A program made the position numbers and the translations under genes. Below, one piece after another: positions 1-9,241 of a stretch of 64,000 bases of DNA. This stretch comes from Janthinobacterium sp. BJB426 (GTDB lineage Bacteria > Pseudomonadota > Gammaproteobacteria > Burkholderiales > Burkholderiaceae_D). Below the pieces are notes generated by a model, which saw nothing but the letters and a program-made list of their open reading frames with translations, did no database searches and was not told where the DNA came from. The DNA is taken from positions 186,001 to 250,000 of the forward strand of contig NZ_PDZL01000008.1 of the NCBI RefSeq assembly GCF_002735705.1, given 5' to 3'. Numbering within the stretch: the first letter of the stretch is position 1; each line of letters opens with the position of its first letter.

Positions 1-1
1 C

Positions 2-262
2 AACATCACGGAATTCGGTTCCACGCCGCTGTTCACGCTGGACGAATTGCGCAGCGCGCACGTGGGCCTGGCCCTGTATCCGCTGTCCGCCTTCCGCGCC
101 ATGAACAAGGCGGCGGAAAACGTGTACCAGGCGCTGCGCCGCGATGGCACGCAAAAGAATGTCGTCGACACCATGCAGACGCGCATGGAGCTGTATGAAT
201 CGATCAATTACCACGACTTCGAGCAAAAGCTCGATGCGCTGTTCGCCGCGCAAAAGAAATAA
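2..262 (+). CDS. prpB: Methylisocitrate lyase, C-terminal part (5' end outside window)
   Basis: The window opens inside this gene; the reading frame is open from base 2 and ends in TAA at 260-262, giving the last 86 residues. The tail contains [33 protein letters not shown] and [16 protein letters not shown], characteristic of the C-terminal helices of PrpB, which cleaves 2-methylisocitrate to pyruvate and succinate in the last step of the methylcitrate cycle. The catalytic KKCGH region lies upstream of the window. It is followed 80 bp later by prpC on the same strand, so it is probably the first enzyme gene of the operon. Internal ATGs such as that at 47 or later are not starts. Confidence 0.93.
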   Translation, partial: NITEFGSTPLFTLDELRSAHVGLALYPLSAFRAMNKAAENVYQALRRDGTQKNVVDTMQTRMELYESINYHDFEQKLDALFAAQKK

Positions 263-342
263 GCAGAAATAAGCAAGAAGCAGGGGCCGCATGCCGGCCC
301 CGCAGTGACGCAACCGAGACTAGTCAATTTTTGGAGAAATCA

Positions 343-1497
343 ATGAACGCACCGCAAGCCGCCACTTTCAAGCCTAAAAAATCCGTCGCCCTGTCCGGCG
401 TCACCGCCGGCAACACGGCGCTGTGCTCGGTCGGCAAGACCGGCAACGATTTGCATTACCGCGGCTATGACATCCTGGACGTGGCCGACAGCTGCGAGTT
501 CGAGGAAATCGCCTATCTGCTGGTGCACGGCAAGCTGCCGACGTCCGCCGAACTGAAAGGCTACAAGGCCAAATTGAAATCGCTGCGCGGCTTGCCGTCG
601 GCCGTGAAGCTGGCGCTGGAAGCGCTGCCGGCCGCCGCCCACCCGATGGACGTGATGCGCACGGGCGTGTCCGTGCTGGGCTGCACCCTGCCGGAAAAAG
701 ACGACCATAACGCGCCGGGCGCGCGCGACATCGCCGACCGCCTGATGGCGTCGTTCGGCTCCATGCTGCTGTACTGGTACCACTACAGCCATAACGGCAA
801 GCGCATCGAAGTGGAAACGGACGACGACTCAATCGGCGGCCACTTCCTGCACCTGCTGCATGGCGAAAAACCGTCGGCGTCGTGGGAAAAAGCCATGCAC
901 ACATCGCTGATTCTGTACGCGGAACACGAATTCAACGCCTCGACCTTCACCAGCCGCGTCATCGCCGGCACGGGTTCGGACATCCACTCGGCCATCACGG
1001 GCGCCATCGGCGCGCTGCGCGGTCCGAAACACGGCGGCGCGAATGAAGTGGCGCTGGAGATCCAGAAACGCTATGACAACCCCGATGAAGCGGAAGCGGA
1101 TATCCGCGAGCGCGTGGCCAACAAGGAAGTGGTGATCGGTTTCGGCCACCCCGTCTACACGATTTCCGACCCGCGCAACGTCGTCATCAAGGAAGTGGCG
1201 CGTTCGCTGTCGCAGGAAGCCGGCTCCACGAAAATGTTCGACATCGCCGAGCGCCTGGAATCGGTCATGTGGGAAATTAAGAACATGTTCCCGAACCTGG
1301 ACTGGTTCTCGGCCGTGTCGTACCACATGATGGGCGTGCCGACGGCGATGTTCACGCCGCTGTTCGTCATTTCGCGCACTTCGGGCTGGGCTGCCCACAT
1401 CATCGAGCAGCGCATCGACAACAAGATCATCCGCCCGAGCGCCAACTACGTGGGCCCGGAAGATCTGGAATTCGTGCCGATCAAGGACCGCAAATAA
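343..1497 (+). CDS. prpC: 2-methylcitrate synthase
   Basis: A cytosolic citrate-synthase-family enzyme that condenses propionyl-CoA with oxaloacetate to 2-methylcitrate. The 384-residue length is normal for PrpC. Visible active-site motifs are [12 protein letters not shown] (His), [15 protein letters not shown] (His) and the [17 protein letters not shown]-terminal segment. The start at 343 is chosen over an in-frame TTG at 331 because TTGGAGAAATCA provides a ribosome site at the right distance before ATG 343, and the protein then begins MNAPQAA. The stop TAA shares one base with the ATG of acnD (TAATGA at 1495-1500), so translation is probably coupled. Confidence 0.96.
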   Translation: MNAPQAATFKPKKSVALSGVTAGNTALCSVGKTGNDLHYRGYDILDVADSCEFEEIAYLLVHGKLPTSAELKGYKAKLKSLRGLPSAVKLALEALPAAAHPMDVMRTGVSVLGCTLPEKDDHNAPGARDIADRLMASFGSMLLYWYHYSHNGKRIEVETDDDSIGGHFLHLLHGEKPSASWEKAMHTSLILYAEHEFNASTFTSRVIAGTGSDIHSAITGAIGALRGPKHGGANEVALEIQKRYDNPDEAEADIRERVANKEVVIGFGHPVYTISDPRNVVIKEVARSLSQEAGSTKMFDIAERLESVMWEIKNMFPNLDWFSAVSYHMMGVPTAMFTPLFVISRTSGWAAHIIEQRIDNKIIRPSANYVGPEDLEFVPIKDRK

Positions 1498-4115
1498 TGA
1501 GTACTGCATTGACTACCCCGATGAATACCCTGCACCGCAAATCCTTGCCGGGCACCCAGCTAGACTACTTCGACACGCGCGCCGCCGTCGATGCGATCCA
1601 GCCAGGCGCCTACGCCACCTTGCCCTACACCTCGCGCGTGCTGGCCGAAAACCTCGTGCGCCGCTGTGACCCGGCGACATTGAATGCTTCGCTGAGCCAG
1701 TTCATCGAACGCCGGCGCGACCTCGATTTCCCATGGTTCCCCGCGCGCGTCGTCTGCCATGACATCCTGGGACAGACGGCCCTGGTCGACCTGGCCGGCT
1801 TGCGCGACGCCATCGCGGCCCAGGGCGGCGACCCGGCCCTGGTCAACCCTGTCGTGCCGACGCAACTGGTGGTCGACCACTCGCTGGCCGTCGAATGCGG
1901 CGGTTTCGACCCCGACGCCTTCGCCAAGAACCGCGCCATCGAAGACCGCCGCAATGAAGATCGTTTCGACTTCATCGACTGGACCAAGAAGGCGTTCAAG
2001 AACGTCGATGTGATTCCGCCGGGCAACGGCATCCTGCACCAGATTAACCTTGAGCGCATGTCGCCCGTGATCCAGGTGCAGGATGGCGTGGCCTATCCCG
2101 ACACCCTGGTGGGCACGGATTCGCATACGCCGATGGTCGACGCGCTGGGCGTGATCGCCATCGGCGTGGGCGGCCTGGAAGCGGAAAGCGTGATGCTGGG
2201 CCGCGCCTCTTGGATGCGCTTGCCCGACATCATCGGCGTCAAGCTGACGGGCAAACCGCAGCCGGGGATCACGGCCACGGACACGGTGCTGGCGCTGACG
2301 GAGTTTTTGCGCAAGCAGAAGGTCGTCTCGTCCTACCTGGAATTCTTTGGCGAAGGCGCGTCGCACCTGACCCTGGGCGACCGCGCCACGATTTCCAACA
2401 TGGCGCCGGAATTTGGCGCCACGGCCGCCATGTTCTACATCGACGCGCAAACCATCAAATATCTGAAACTGACGGGCCGCGACGACGAACTGGTTAAACT
2501 GGTGGAGCTGTATGCCAAAGAAACGGGCCTGTGGGCCGACAGCCTGGTCGACGCGCAGTATGAGCGCGTATTGACGTTTGACCTGTCGTCCGTCGTGCGC
2601 AATATCGCCGGTCCGTCGAACCCGCACAACCGCGTGCCGACGTCTGAGCTGGCCGCGCGCGGCATTTCCGGCGTGGTGGAAAACGAGCCGGGCAAGATGC
2701 CGGACGGCGCCGTCATCATCGCGGCCATCACCAGCTGCACCAATACGAACAACCCGCGCAACATGATCGCCGCCGGTTTGATCGCGCGCAATGCGAACCG
2801 CCTTGGTTTGACCCGCAAGCCGTGGGTGAAATCGTCGCTGGCGCCCGGCTCGAAAACCGTGGAACTGTATCTGCAGGAAGCGGGCCTGATGCCGGAGCTC
2901 GAAACATTGGGCTTTGGCGTCGTGGCTTTCGCCTGCACCTCGTGCAACGGCATGTCGGGCGCGCTCGATCCCGTCATCCAGGAAGAAGTGGTGTCGCGCG
3001 ACCTGTACGCCACGGCTGTCCTGTCGGGCAACCGCAACTTCGACGGCCGCATCCACCCGTACGCGAAGCAGGCTTTCCTCGCCTCGCCGCCGCTGGTGGT
3101 GGCCTACGCGATCGCCGGCACCATCCGTTTCGATATCGAGAAGGATGTGCTGGGCCATGACGCGGACGGCAAGCCGATTTTGCTGAAAGATATCTGGCCT
3201 TCGGACGAGGAAATCGACGCCATCGTCGCTTCCAGCGTCAAGCCGGAGCAGTTCCGCAAGGTGTACATTCCGATGTTCGCCGCGCAGGCGGACGACGGCG
3301 TCAAGGTCAGCCCCCTGTACGACTGGCGTCCGCAGACGACGTATATCCGCCGTCCGCCGTACTGGGAAGGCGCGCTGGCTGGCGCACGCCCCTTGAAAGG
3401 CATGCGTCCGCTGGCCGTCCTGGGCGACAACATCACCACCGACCACTTGTCGCCATCGAACGCCATCATGCTCGATAGCGCGGCCGGCGAATACCTGGCG
3501 AAGATGGGCTTACCGGAAGAAGATTTCAATTCCTACGCCACGCACCGGGGCGACCATTTGACGGCGCAGCGCGCCACGTTTGCCAATCCGACCCTGAAAA
3601 ACGAGATGGTCATCGAGGACGGCAAGGTGAAGGCCGGTTCGCTCACGCGCATCGAGCCGGAAGGCACAATCTCGCGCATGTGGGAAGCCATCGAGGTGTA
3701 CATGGAGCGCAAGCAGCCATTGATCATCATCGCCGGCGCCGACTACGGCCAGGGCTCCTCGCGCGACTGGGCCGCCAAGGGCGTGCGCCTGGCCGGCGTG
3801 GAAGCCATCGTGGCCGAAGGGTTCGAGCGCATCCACCGCACCAACCTGGTGGGCATGGGCGTCTTGCCGCTGGAATTTCTGCCTGGCGTGAACCGCAAGA
3901 CGTTGGGCCTCGATGGCAGCGAAACCTATGATGTCGTAGGCGAGCGCACGCCGCGCTCCACCTTGACCCTCGTCATTCATCGCAAGGACGGCGAAACGCT
4001 CGAAGTGCCCGTTACCTGCCGCCTCGATACGGCGGAAGAGGTGTCGATTTACGAGGCCGGCGGCGTGCTGCAAAGGTTTGCCCAGGATTTCCTCGAGTCG
4101 TCCAAGGCCGCGTAA
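1497..4115 (+). CDS. acnD: 2-methylcitrate dehydratase, Fe/S-dependent (AcnD)
   Basis: An aconitase-family 4Fe-4S enzyme that dehydrates 2-methylcitrate (to the trans isomer, corrected by PrpF). At 872 residues it has the AcnD/AcnA-type length. The cluster cysteines lie in SCTNTNNPRNM and ACTSCNGMSGA, and the swivel domain carries GADYGQGSSRDWAAKG and GDNITTDHLSPSNAI. The start at 1497 overlaps prpC; a second in-frame ATG at 1521 (MNTLHRKSLPGT) fits the N-terminus of many homologues and may be the real start. The acnD/prpF pair replaces the iron-independent PrpD found in E. coli. Confidence 0.95.
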   Translation: MSTALTTPMNTLHRKSLPGTQLDYFDTRAAVDAIQPGAYATLPYTSRVLAENLVRRCDPATLNASLSQFIERRRDLDFPWFPARVVCHDILGQTALVDLAGLRDAIAAQGGDPALVNPVVPTQLVVDHSLAVECGGFDPDAFAKNRAIEDRRNEDRFDFIDWTKKAFKNVDVIPPGNGILHQINLERMSPVIQVQDGVAYPDTLVGTDSHTPMVDALGVIAIGVGGLEAESVMLGRASWMRLPDIIGVKLTGKPQPGITATDTVLALTEFLRKQKVVSSYLEFFGEGASHLTLGDRATISNMAPEFGATAAMFYIDAQTIKYLKLTGRDDELVKLVELYAKETGLWADSLVDAQYERVLTFDLSSVVRNIAGPSNPHNRVPTSELAARGISGVVENEPGKMPDGAVIIAAITSCTNTNNPRNMIAAGLIARNANRLGLTRKPWVKSSLAPGSKTVELYLQEAGLMPELETLGFGVVAFACTSCNGMSGALDPVIQEEVVSRDLYATAVLSGNRNFDGRIHPYAKQAFLASPPLVVAYAIAGTIRFDIEKDVLGHDADGKPILLKDIWPSDEEIDAIVASSVKPEQFRKVYIPMFAAQADDGVKVSPLYDWRPQTTYIRRPPYWEGALAGARPLKGMRPLAVLGDNITTDHLSPSNAIMLDSAAGEYLAKMGLPEEDFNSYATHRGDHLTAQRATFANPTLKNEMVIEDGKVKAGSLTRIEPEGTISRMWEAIEVYMERKQPLIIIAGADYGQGSSRDWAAKGVRLAGVEAIVAEGFERIHRTNLVGMGVLPLEFLPGVNRKTLGLDGSETYDVVGERTPRSTLTLVIHRKDGETLEVPVTCRLDTAEEVSIYEAGGVLQRFAQDFLESSKAA

Positions 4116-4176
4116 GCACTTCGTCATTCACCGGGTGGCGTGCAGGCGCGCGCTGCCCGGCTTTTCAGGAAACCCC

Positions 4177-5367
4177 ATGACCCAGACCCCTCAAATTAAA
4201 ATTCCCGCCACCTACATGCGCGGCGGCACCAGCAAGGGCGTGTTCTTCCGCCTGCAGGATTTGCCCGCCAGCGCGCAAGTGCCGGGTGCGGCGCGCGATG
4301 CGCTCCTGCTGCGCGTGATCGGCAGCCCCGACCCCTATGGCAAGCAGATCGACGGCATGGGCGGCGCCACTTCCAGCACCAGCAAGACGGTGATCCTGGC
4401 GAAAAGTAGCAAGCCGGAACACGACGTCGACTACCTGTTCGGCCAGGTCTCCATCGACAAACCGTTTGTCGACTGGAGCGGCAACTGCGGCAACCTGTCG
4501 GCTGCCGTCGGTTCGTTCGCCATTGCCAGCGGCCTGATTGACGCCGCTCGCGTGCCTGCAAACGGCATCGCCACGGTGCGCATCTGGCAAGCCAATATCG
4601 GCAAGACCATCATCGCCCATGTGCCCATGACGAATGGCGAAGTACAGGAAACCGGCGATTTCGAACTCGATGGTGTGACTTTCCCGGCCGCCGAAGTAAA
4701 ACTGGAATTCCTCGATCCGGCCGCGGAGGAAGAGGGCGGCGGTGGTGCCATGTTCCCGACCGGCAACCTGGTTGATGACCTCGACGTGCCCGGCATCGGC
4801 GTGTTAAAAGTCACGATGATCAACGCCGGCATCCCGACGATTTTTGTCGATGCGGACGCCATCGGCTACACGGGCACGGAACTGCAGGACGCCATCAATG
4901 GCGATCCGGCCGCGCTGGCCCGTTTCGAGACCATCCGCGCACATGGCGCGCTACGCATGGGCCTCATCGCACATCTTGACGAGGCGGCGAAGCGCCAGCA
5001 CACGCCGAAAGTGGCGTTTGTCGCCAAGCCGGCCGGCTATGTCTCATCCAGCGGCAAGCAGGTGGCAGCGGGCGAGATCGACCTGCTGGTGCGCGCCCTG
5101 TCCATGGGCAAACTGCATCACGCCATGATGGGCACGGCCGCTGTCGCCATCGGCACGGCGGCGGCCATCCTCGGCACCCTGGTCAACCTGGCGGCCGGCG
5201 GTGGCCCCCGCAATTCGGTGCGCTTCGGCCACCCGTCCGGCACCCTGATGGTGGGCGCGGAAGCGGCGCTGGCCGATGGCGTGTGGAGCGTCACCAAGGC
5301 CATCATGAGCCGCAGCGCACGCGTGCTGATGGAAGGGGTTGTGCGCGTTCCCGGCGACGCGTTTTAG
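4177..5367 (+). CDS. prpF: AcnD-accessory aconitate isomerase PrpF
   Basis: PrpF-family isomerase (diaminopimelate-epimerase fold) needed with AcnD in the methylcitrate cycle; it is thought to isomerise trans- to cis-2-methylaconitate. The protein starts MTQTPQIKIPATYMRGGTSK, where YMRGGTSKGVFF is the family signature, and also has WSGNCGNLSAAVGSFAI and FGHPSGTLMVGAE. The start at 4177 is preferred to the upstream in-frame ATG at 4078, which lies inside acnD; 396 residues matches the family. It sits 61 bp after acnD. Confidence 0.95.
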   Translation: MTQTPQIKIPATYMRGGTSKGVFFRLQDLPASAQVPGAARDALLLRVIGSPDPYGKQIDGMGGATSSTSKTVILAKSSKPEHDVDYLFGQVSIDKPFVDWSGNCGNLSAAVGSFAIASGLIDAARVPANGIATVRIWQANIGKTIIAHVPMTNGEVQETGDFELDGVTFPAAEVKLEFLDPAAEEEGGGGAMFPTGNLVDDLDVPGIGVLKVTMINAGIPTIFVDADAIGYTGTELQDAINGDPAALARFETIRAHGALRMGLIAHLDEAAKRQHTPKVAFVAKPAGYVSSSGKQVAAGEIDLLVRALSMGKLHHAMMGTAAVAIGTAAAILGTLVNLAAGGGPRNSVRFGHPSGTLMVGAEAALADGVWSVTKAIMSRSARVLMEGVVRVPGDAF

Positions 5368-5469
5368 GAAAAATACGCAGGCGGATGGCACGCAGGCGAT
5401 GCACACAAGCGGTGGCCAGGCCAGTTCGGCCAGGCCCCGATACAAGAATGCACGCATACCGGAGGAGAC

Positions 5470-7356
5470 ATGGATTTCGCAGCATTTTATCAACGCTCGA
5501 TCGACACGCCTGATGCTTTTTGGCGCGAGGAAGCGGACAAGATCGACTGGCATACCCCGTTTTCGCAAGTGCTCGATTATTCCCGCCCGCCGTTCGCCAA
5601 GTGGTTTGTCGGCGGCACCACCAATTTGTGCCACAACGCCGTGGACCGCTGGGTGGATAGCCAGGGCGATGCCGCCGCGCTGATCTCCATTTCCACCGAG
5701 ACGAACACGGAGCGCAGCTACAGTTTTCGCGAACTGCAGCGCGAAGTGGAGCGCTGCGCCGCCATGTTGCTGTCGCTGGGCGTCGTCAAGGGCGACCGCG
5801 TACTGATCTACATGCCGATGATCGCCGAGGCGGCGTTCGCCATGCTCGCTTGCGCGCGCATCGGCGCCGTGCATTCCGTGGTGTTCGGCGGCTTTGCCGC
5901 CAACAGCCTGGCCAGCCGCATCGACGATGCGCAGCCCAAGCTGGTGTTTTCCGCCGATGCGGGTTCGCGCAATGGCAAGGCGATTGCCTACAAGCCGCTG
6001 CTCGACGAAGCCATCCGCATCGCCGCGCACAAGCCGCAGCAGGTATTGCTGGTCGACCGCCACCTGGTGCCGATGGAACTGACGCCGGGCCGCGATGTCG
6101 ATTACGCGACACTGCGCGAGCAGCACCTGGACGCGCAGGTGCCCGTCACCTGGCTCGAAGCGAACGAGCCGTCGTATGTGCTGTACACCTCGGGCACGAC
6201 GGGTAAACCAAAGGGCGTGCAGCGCGACGTGGGCGGCTACGCGGTGGCGCTGGCGTCGTCGATGCAATACACGTTTTGCGGCAAGCCCGGCGAAACCTTC
6301 TTTGCCACCTCGGATATCGGCTGGGTGGTGGGCCATTCCTACATCGTGTACGGCCCGCTGATCGCCGGCATGGCCACCATCCTGTACGAGGGCTTGCCCA
6401 TCTGTCCCGATGCCGGCATCTGGTGGAGCATCGTCGAGAAATACAGGGTCACGCGCATGTTCTCGGCGCCGACGGCCATCCGTGTGCTGCGCAAGCATCC
6501 GGTGGAACTGATGCGCAAATATGACCTGTCGTCATTGAAGGCGCTGTACCTGGCGGGCGAGCCGCTCGATGAAACCACCTCGCAATGGATCGCCGATGAG
6601 CTGAAAGTGGACATCATCGACAACTACTGGCAGACGGAGACGGGCTGGCCGATCCTCTCGGTGGCAAAAGGCGTGGCTGACACGCCGACGCGCCTGGGCA
6701 GCCCCGGCCTGGCCATGTACGGCTACCAGGTCAAGCTGCTCAACGAAGCGACGGGCGAGGAGTGCGGCGCGAACGAGAAGGGCGTGCTGGTGCTGGAAGG
6801 CCCGCTGCCGCCCGGCTGCATGCAGACGGTCTACGGCGACGATGCGCGTTTCGTCGACACCTACTGGTCCACTTTCAGCGGCCGGCAAGTGTATTCCACC
6901 TTTGACTGGGGCGTGCGCGATGCGGATGGCTATTACTTTATTTTGGGCCGCACCGATGACGTGATCAACGTGGCCGGCCACCGCCTGGGCACGCGCGAAA
7001 TCGAGGAAAGCATCACCAGCCATCCGAACGTGTCGGAAGTGGCGGTGGTGGGCGTGGAGGACAAGCTCAAAGGCCAGGTGGCGATGGCGTTCGTGATCCT
7101 GAAGGACCCGCAGGGCTTCGACAGCGTTGAAGCGAAAGCGGTGCTGGAGCGCGAAGTGATGGCCGTCGTCGACCGCCAGCTGGGCGCCGTGGCGCGGCCC
7201 GCGCGCGTGCTGTTCGTGCCGCAGCTGCCGAAGACGCGCTCGGGCAAGCTGCTGCGCCGTTCGATCCAGGCTATCTGCGAAGGGCGCAGCCCGGGTGACC
7301 TGACGTCGATGGACGACCCGGCCGCGCTGCAGCAAATCCAGGCAGCGCTGGCGTAA
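5470..7356 (+). CDS. prpE: Propionyl-CoA synthetase
   Basis: Acyl-CoA synthetase of the AMP-forming superfamily that activates propionate to propionyl-CoA, feeding the cycle encoded upstream. 628 residues, with the N-terminal ACS segment, the AMP-binding P-loop YTSGTTGKPKGVQRDVGG (about residues 238-255), the NYWQTETGWPIL adenylate motif, and the C-terminal acetylatable lysine in LPKTRSGKLLRR. The start is set by GGAGGAGAC immediately before ATG 5470. It lies 102 bp after prpF and is the last gene of the operon; a long hairpin at 7365-7404 follows. Confidence 0.96.
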   Translation: MDFAAFYQRSIDTPDAFWREEADKIDWHTPFSQVLDYSRPPFAKWFVGGTTNLCHNAVDRWVDSQGDAAALISISTETNTERSYSFRELQREVERCAAMLLSLGVVKGDRVLIYMPMIAEAAFAMLACARIGAVHSVVFGGFAANSLASRIDDAQPKLVFSADAGSRNGKAIAYKPLLDEAIRIAAHKPQQVLLVDRHLVPMELTPGRDVDYATLREQHLDAQVPVTWLEANEPSYVLYTSGTTGKPKGVQRDVGGYAVALASSMQYTFCGKPGETFFATSDIGWVVGHSYIVYGPLIAGMATILYEGLPICPDAGIWWSIVEKYRVTRMFSAPTAIRVLRKHPVELMRKYDLSSLKALYLAGEPLDETTSQWIADELKVDIIDNYWQTETGWPILSVAKGVADTPTRLGSPGLAMYGYQVKLLNEATGEECGANEKGVLVLEGPLPPGCMQTVYGDDARFVDTYWSTFSGRQVYSTFDWGVRDADGYYFILGRTDDVINVAGHRLGTREIEESITSHPNVSEVAVVGVEDKLKGQVAMAFVILKDPQGFDSVEAKAVLEREVMAVVDRQLGAVARPARVLFVPQLPKTRSGKLLRRSIQAICEGRSPGDLTSMDDPAALQQIQAALA

Positions 7357-7364
7357 ACGCCCAA

Positions 7365-7404
7365 TTGAAAGCGAAGTTTATCAATCGATAAATTTCGCTT
7401 TCAA
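7365..7404. terminator. 18-bp hairpin after prpE and at the repressor 3' end; its core matches the repressor operator
   Basis: TTGAAAGCGAA (7365-7375) pairs perfectly with TTCGCTTTCAA (7394-7404). A G-T wobble and TTTATC/GATAAA (7377-7382 / 7387-7392) extend the stem around the loop AATC. The hairpin sits between the converging prpE and repressor genes and overlaps the last codons of the repressor, so it can serve as a bidirectional transcription barrier, though it lacks a long T run. The central 16 bp TTTATCAATCGATAAA is a perfect-arm copy of the motif found twice in the repressor promoter region, so it may also be a downstream operator. Confidence 0.6.
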
Positions 7405-8114
7405 ATCCGGTCGCTTTCCTTGCGCACGACCCTGCCCACGATCAGGCATTCATTGCCACGGCACAGCTTGCGGTGGTATTTGCGCTGGTCGGGGTTGTCC
7501 GACGTCAGCCACCATTCGCCGATATCGCGCGCCATGCGCTTGACCACCGGCTCGCCTTCGTAATTGATGGCAAACACAATGCCATCGGCCGGCCGGTTAT
7601 CGGCCGTATTGATGATCACCACGTCGTCCTCGTACAGGGCCGGCTCCATGCTCTCGCCCTTGACCTTGATCGCCACCAGTTTTTCCGGGTGGTAGCCATT
7701 GCGTTCGACCCAGCTGCGCGGCACGCTGATGGTGCTGCCGTCGTGCGTTTCCGGTTCGATGGCAAAGCCCGTGATGCCTGCCGACAGGCGCAGTTTCACC
7801 TTGCGGATCGGGTAGAAGCGTTCATCCTCGCCATCTTCCACCACCACGGCCTGCACGCCGGCCAGCGCGCGTGCCGCCAGCGCCGCCTGGTCGGGCGCCG
7901 CGCCCTGGTCGAAATACATGCTGCCCAGCTGCAAGTCCGCTTCCAGCTTGCGCGCGATCTTTTCGCTGAAGGCGCGTCCCTCGCGGTAGGTGGGCGAGAG
8001 GATTTGCGAGATGCGCGCCTCGCTCCAGCCACTGACGTCGGAAATTTTTTTGCGCGTGTTGTCGTAGTGTTCGCGGATCAGGGCCAGCAGGCGGTCGCGT
8101 CTGTATTGATACAT
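7401..8114 (-). CDS. Phage-type repressor with S24 (LexA/CI-like) peptidase domain
   Basis: 237 residues. The N-terminal helix-turn-helix is around KKISDVSGWSEARISQILS, and the C-terminal LexA/UmuD-like S24 domain has VKGESMEPALYEDDVVIIN (catalytic Ser) and DGIVFAINYEGEPVVKRM (catalytic Lys). This is the layout of CI-like and PrtR-like repressors that self-cleave with RecA* after DNA damage. The start at 8114 is chosen because GGAG lies six bases upstream of that ATG; an ATG two codons earlier overlaps the ribosome site. It is transcribed away from the tail genes and divergently from the helix-turn-helix gene at 8264. Three copies of a TTTATC-type palindrome (7377, 8140, 8178) are its probable operators. 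The likely role is SOS-responsive repression of the adjacent tail and lysis genes. Confidence 0.85.
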   Translation of the reverse strand: MYQYRRDRLLALIREHYDNTRKKISDVSGWSEARISQILSPTYREGRAFSEKIARKLEADLQLGSMYFDQGAAPDQAALAARALAGVQAVVVEDGEDERFYPIRKVKLRLSAGITGFAIEPETHDGSTISVPRSWVERNGYHPEKLVAIKVKGESMEPALYEDDVVIINTADNRPADGIVFAINYEGEPVVKRMARDIGEWWLTSDNPDQRKYHRKLCRGNECLIVGRVVRKESDRI

Positions 8115-8139
8115 ATTCATCTCCACATTAAACCTGAAA

Positions 8140-8193
8140 TTTACCGTTTGATAAATTACCAAATGCTTGACTTTAACATTAGCGATTGATAAA
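8140..8193. promoter_or_regulatory. Divergent promoter/operator region with two repressor-type palindromes
   Basis: On the minus strand, 8140-8155 reads TTTATCAAACGGTAAA and 8178-8193 reads TTTATCAATCGCTAAT. Their centres are 38 bp apart and both resemble the perfect copy at 7377-7392. A rightward promoter candidate, TTGACT at 8167-8172 with a GATAAA/TAAAGT -10 at 8188-8195, overlaps the second palindrome, so repressor binding would block transcription toward the tail cluster. The motif and its positions are seen; operator function is inferred. Confidence 0.6.
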
Positions 8194-8263
8194 GTCCACT
8201 CGTTGCCTGTCGCAAACGCACTACAGCGTCTGCCGGTTGGCGACACCACGGGAGGTCAGGCAG

Positions 8264-8680
8264 ATGTTGAACAGCAGTCAATTGGTGGAAAGCAGGACGG
8301 CGCCACGTCAGGGGCGCCAGTTACAGGGACGCAGCAAGAAGTCGCAGCTGCATATCGCCCGCATCGCGCAATACATCCGCGAGCAGGGCCAGGCCAGCGC
8401 GGCGCAGTTGTCCGCTTTGTTGGGACTCGATGCGGGCACCATGAGCCGCTATTTGCGCCACATGTGTGGGATGGGACAGATCCACCTGGCGCAGCGCCAC
8501 TGCACGGAACCGGGGCGCCAGCGGCCCGCCCTGTACGCCTTGGGCGAGCAGGATGACGAGGTCGATGGCTGGGCCGAACTGCCGCCGCAAGTGCGCCGCA
8601 CGGCCAGCTGGACACGCGGCACGGCGCGCCGCGATCCGCTGGTGGCGGCGCTGTTTGGCCCGGCACAGAACAACGATTAG
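8264..8680 (+). CDS. Small winged-helix/helix-turn-helix protein, probable locus regulator
   Basis: 138 residues starting MLNSSQLVES. The start at 8264 is set by GGGAGG 11-16 bases upstream. A MarR/winged-helix-like region is visible at about residues 28-75 (SQLHIARIAQYIREQGQAS, then LSALLGLDAGTMSRYLRHM), preceded by a basic segment RQGRQLQGRSKKS. It is the first gene rightward from the repressor's divergent promoter, the position of Cro-like or activator proteins in prophages and tailocins. No specific family is recognised; DNA binding is inferred from the fold-like pattern. Confidence 0.6.
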   Translation: MLNSSQLVESRTAPRQGRQLQGRSKKSQLHIARIAQYIREQGQASAAQLSALLGLDAGTMSRYLRHMCGMGQIHLAQRHCTEPGRQRPALYALGEQDDEVDGWAELPPQVRRTASWTRGTARRDPLVAALFGPAQNND

Positions 8681-8698
8681 TATCAACGAGGAGAAATC

Positions 8699-9241
8699 AT
8701 GGGGTTTGCAGAAAAATTCATCGCATCGCTGTCGTCGCAGAACTTGCGCGACGATGCCGTCCACCACGACCTGGACGTGATCGCGGCCGCCGCGCTGGCC
8801 GGCGACATGGGCGCCTTGCTGTGCCGCGTCAAATATGCGGACGGCACCGTCAGCCGCCTGTTCGAAGGCAATGCGGGCAACCTGGCGCAGTTGCTGCGCG
8901 CCTGGACGGCGGCCGTGACGCAGAAGGGCCGCGCGCGGCGCTGGGTCAAGGCGCACACTGCCTGGGATGCGCAGGCAGCCAATACCTTGTACCGCCGCGT
9001 GGCCGAAGCGTCGCTCGCGCATTGGCTTGACAGCAAATGCAAGGTTTGCCATGGTACGGGCGTCGTCGCTGCCATGCAGGCCGGCGCACCTGTCGTCTGC
9101 CAGGCTTGCCACGGCGGCGGCGAAGCGGCCATCAGCTGCTCCGGCGGCTTCGAACTCGAACGCATCAAGGACATGGTCAGCGAACTGGAAGGCATCTTCC
9201 AGTCGCACGGCGCCCGCGCCATGCGCCGCCTCGGTCACTAA
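8699..9241 (+). CDS. Zinc-finger protein resembling phage late antiterminator Q
   Basis: 180 residues; AACGAGGAG precedes ATG 8699. The C-terminal half has two DnaJ-type cysteine pairs, CKVCHGTG (about residues 117-124) and CQACHGGG (about 139-146), the zinc-binding arrangement seen in some lambdoid Q antiterminators and other phage late regulators. The N-terminal half is alpha-helical with RARRWVKAHTAW. It is the last early gene before the leader and tail genes, exactly where Q lies in lambdoid phages. At least three intrinsic terminators interrupt the tail operon downstream, which fits an antitermination role. Alternatives are another zinc-ribbon transcription activator; function is inferred. 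Confidence 0.55.
   Translation: MGFAEKFIASLSSQNLRDDAVHHDLDVIAAAALAGDMGALLCRVKYADGTVSRLFEGNAGNLAQLLRAWTAAVTQKGRARRWVKAHTAWDAQAANTLYRRVAEASLAHWLDSKCKVCHGTGVVAAMQAGAPVVCQACHGGGEAAISCSGGFELERIKDMVSELEGIFQSHGARAMRRLGH

Noticed and set aside
1560-3446. 628-codon antisense ORF within acnD, and similar long antisense frames in prpE, prc, the acylase and the kinase gene
   Set aside because: High-GC codon bias opens the antisense frames; no ribosome sites, and His/Arg/Gly-rich composition is typical of shadow ORFs.
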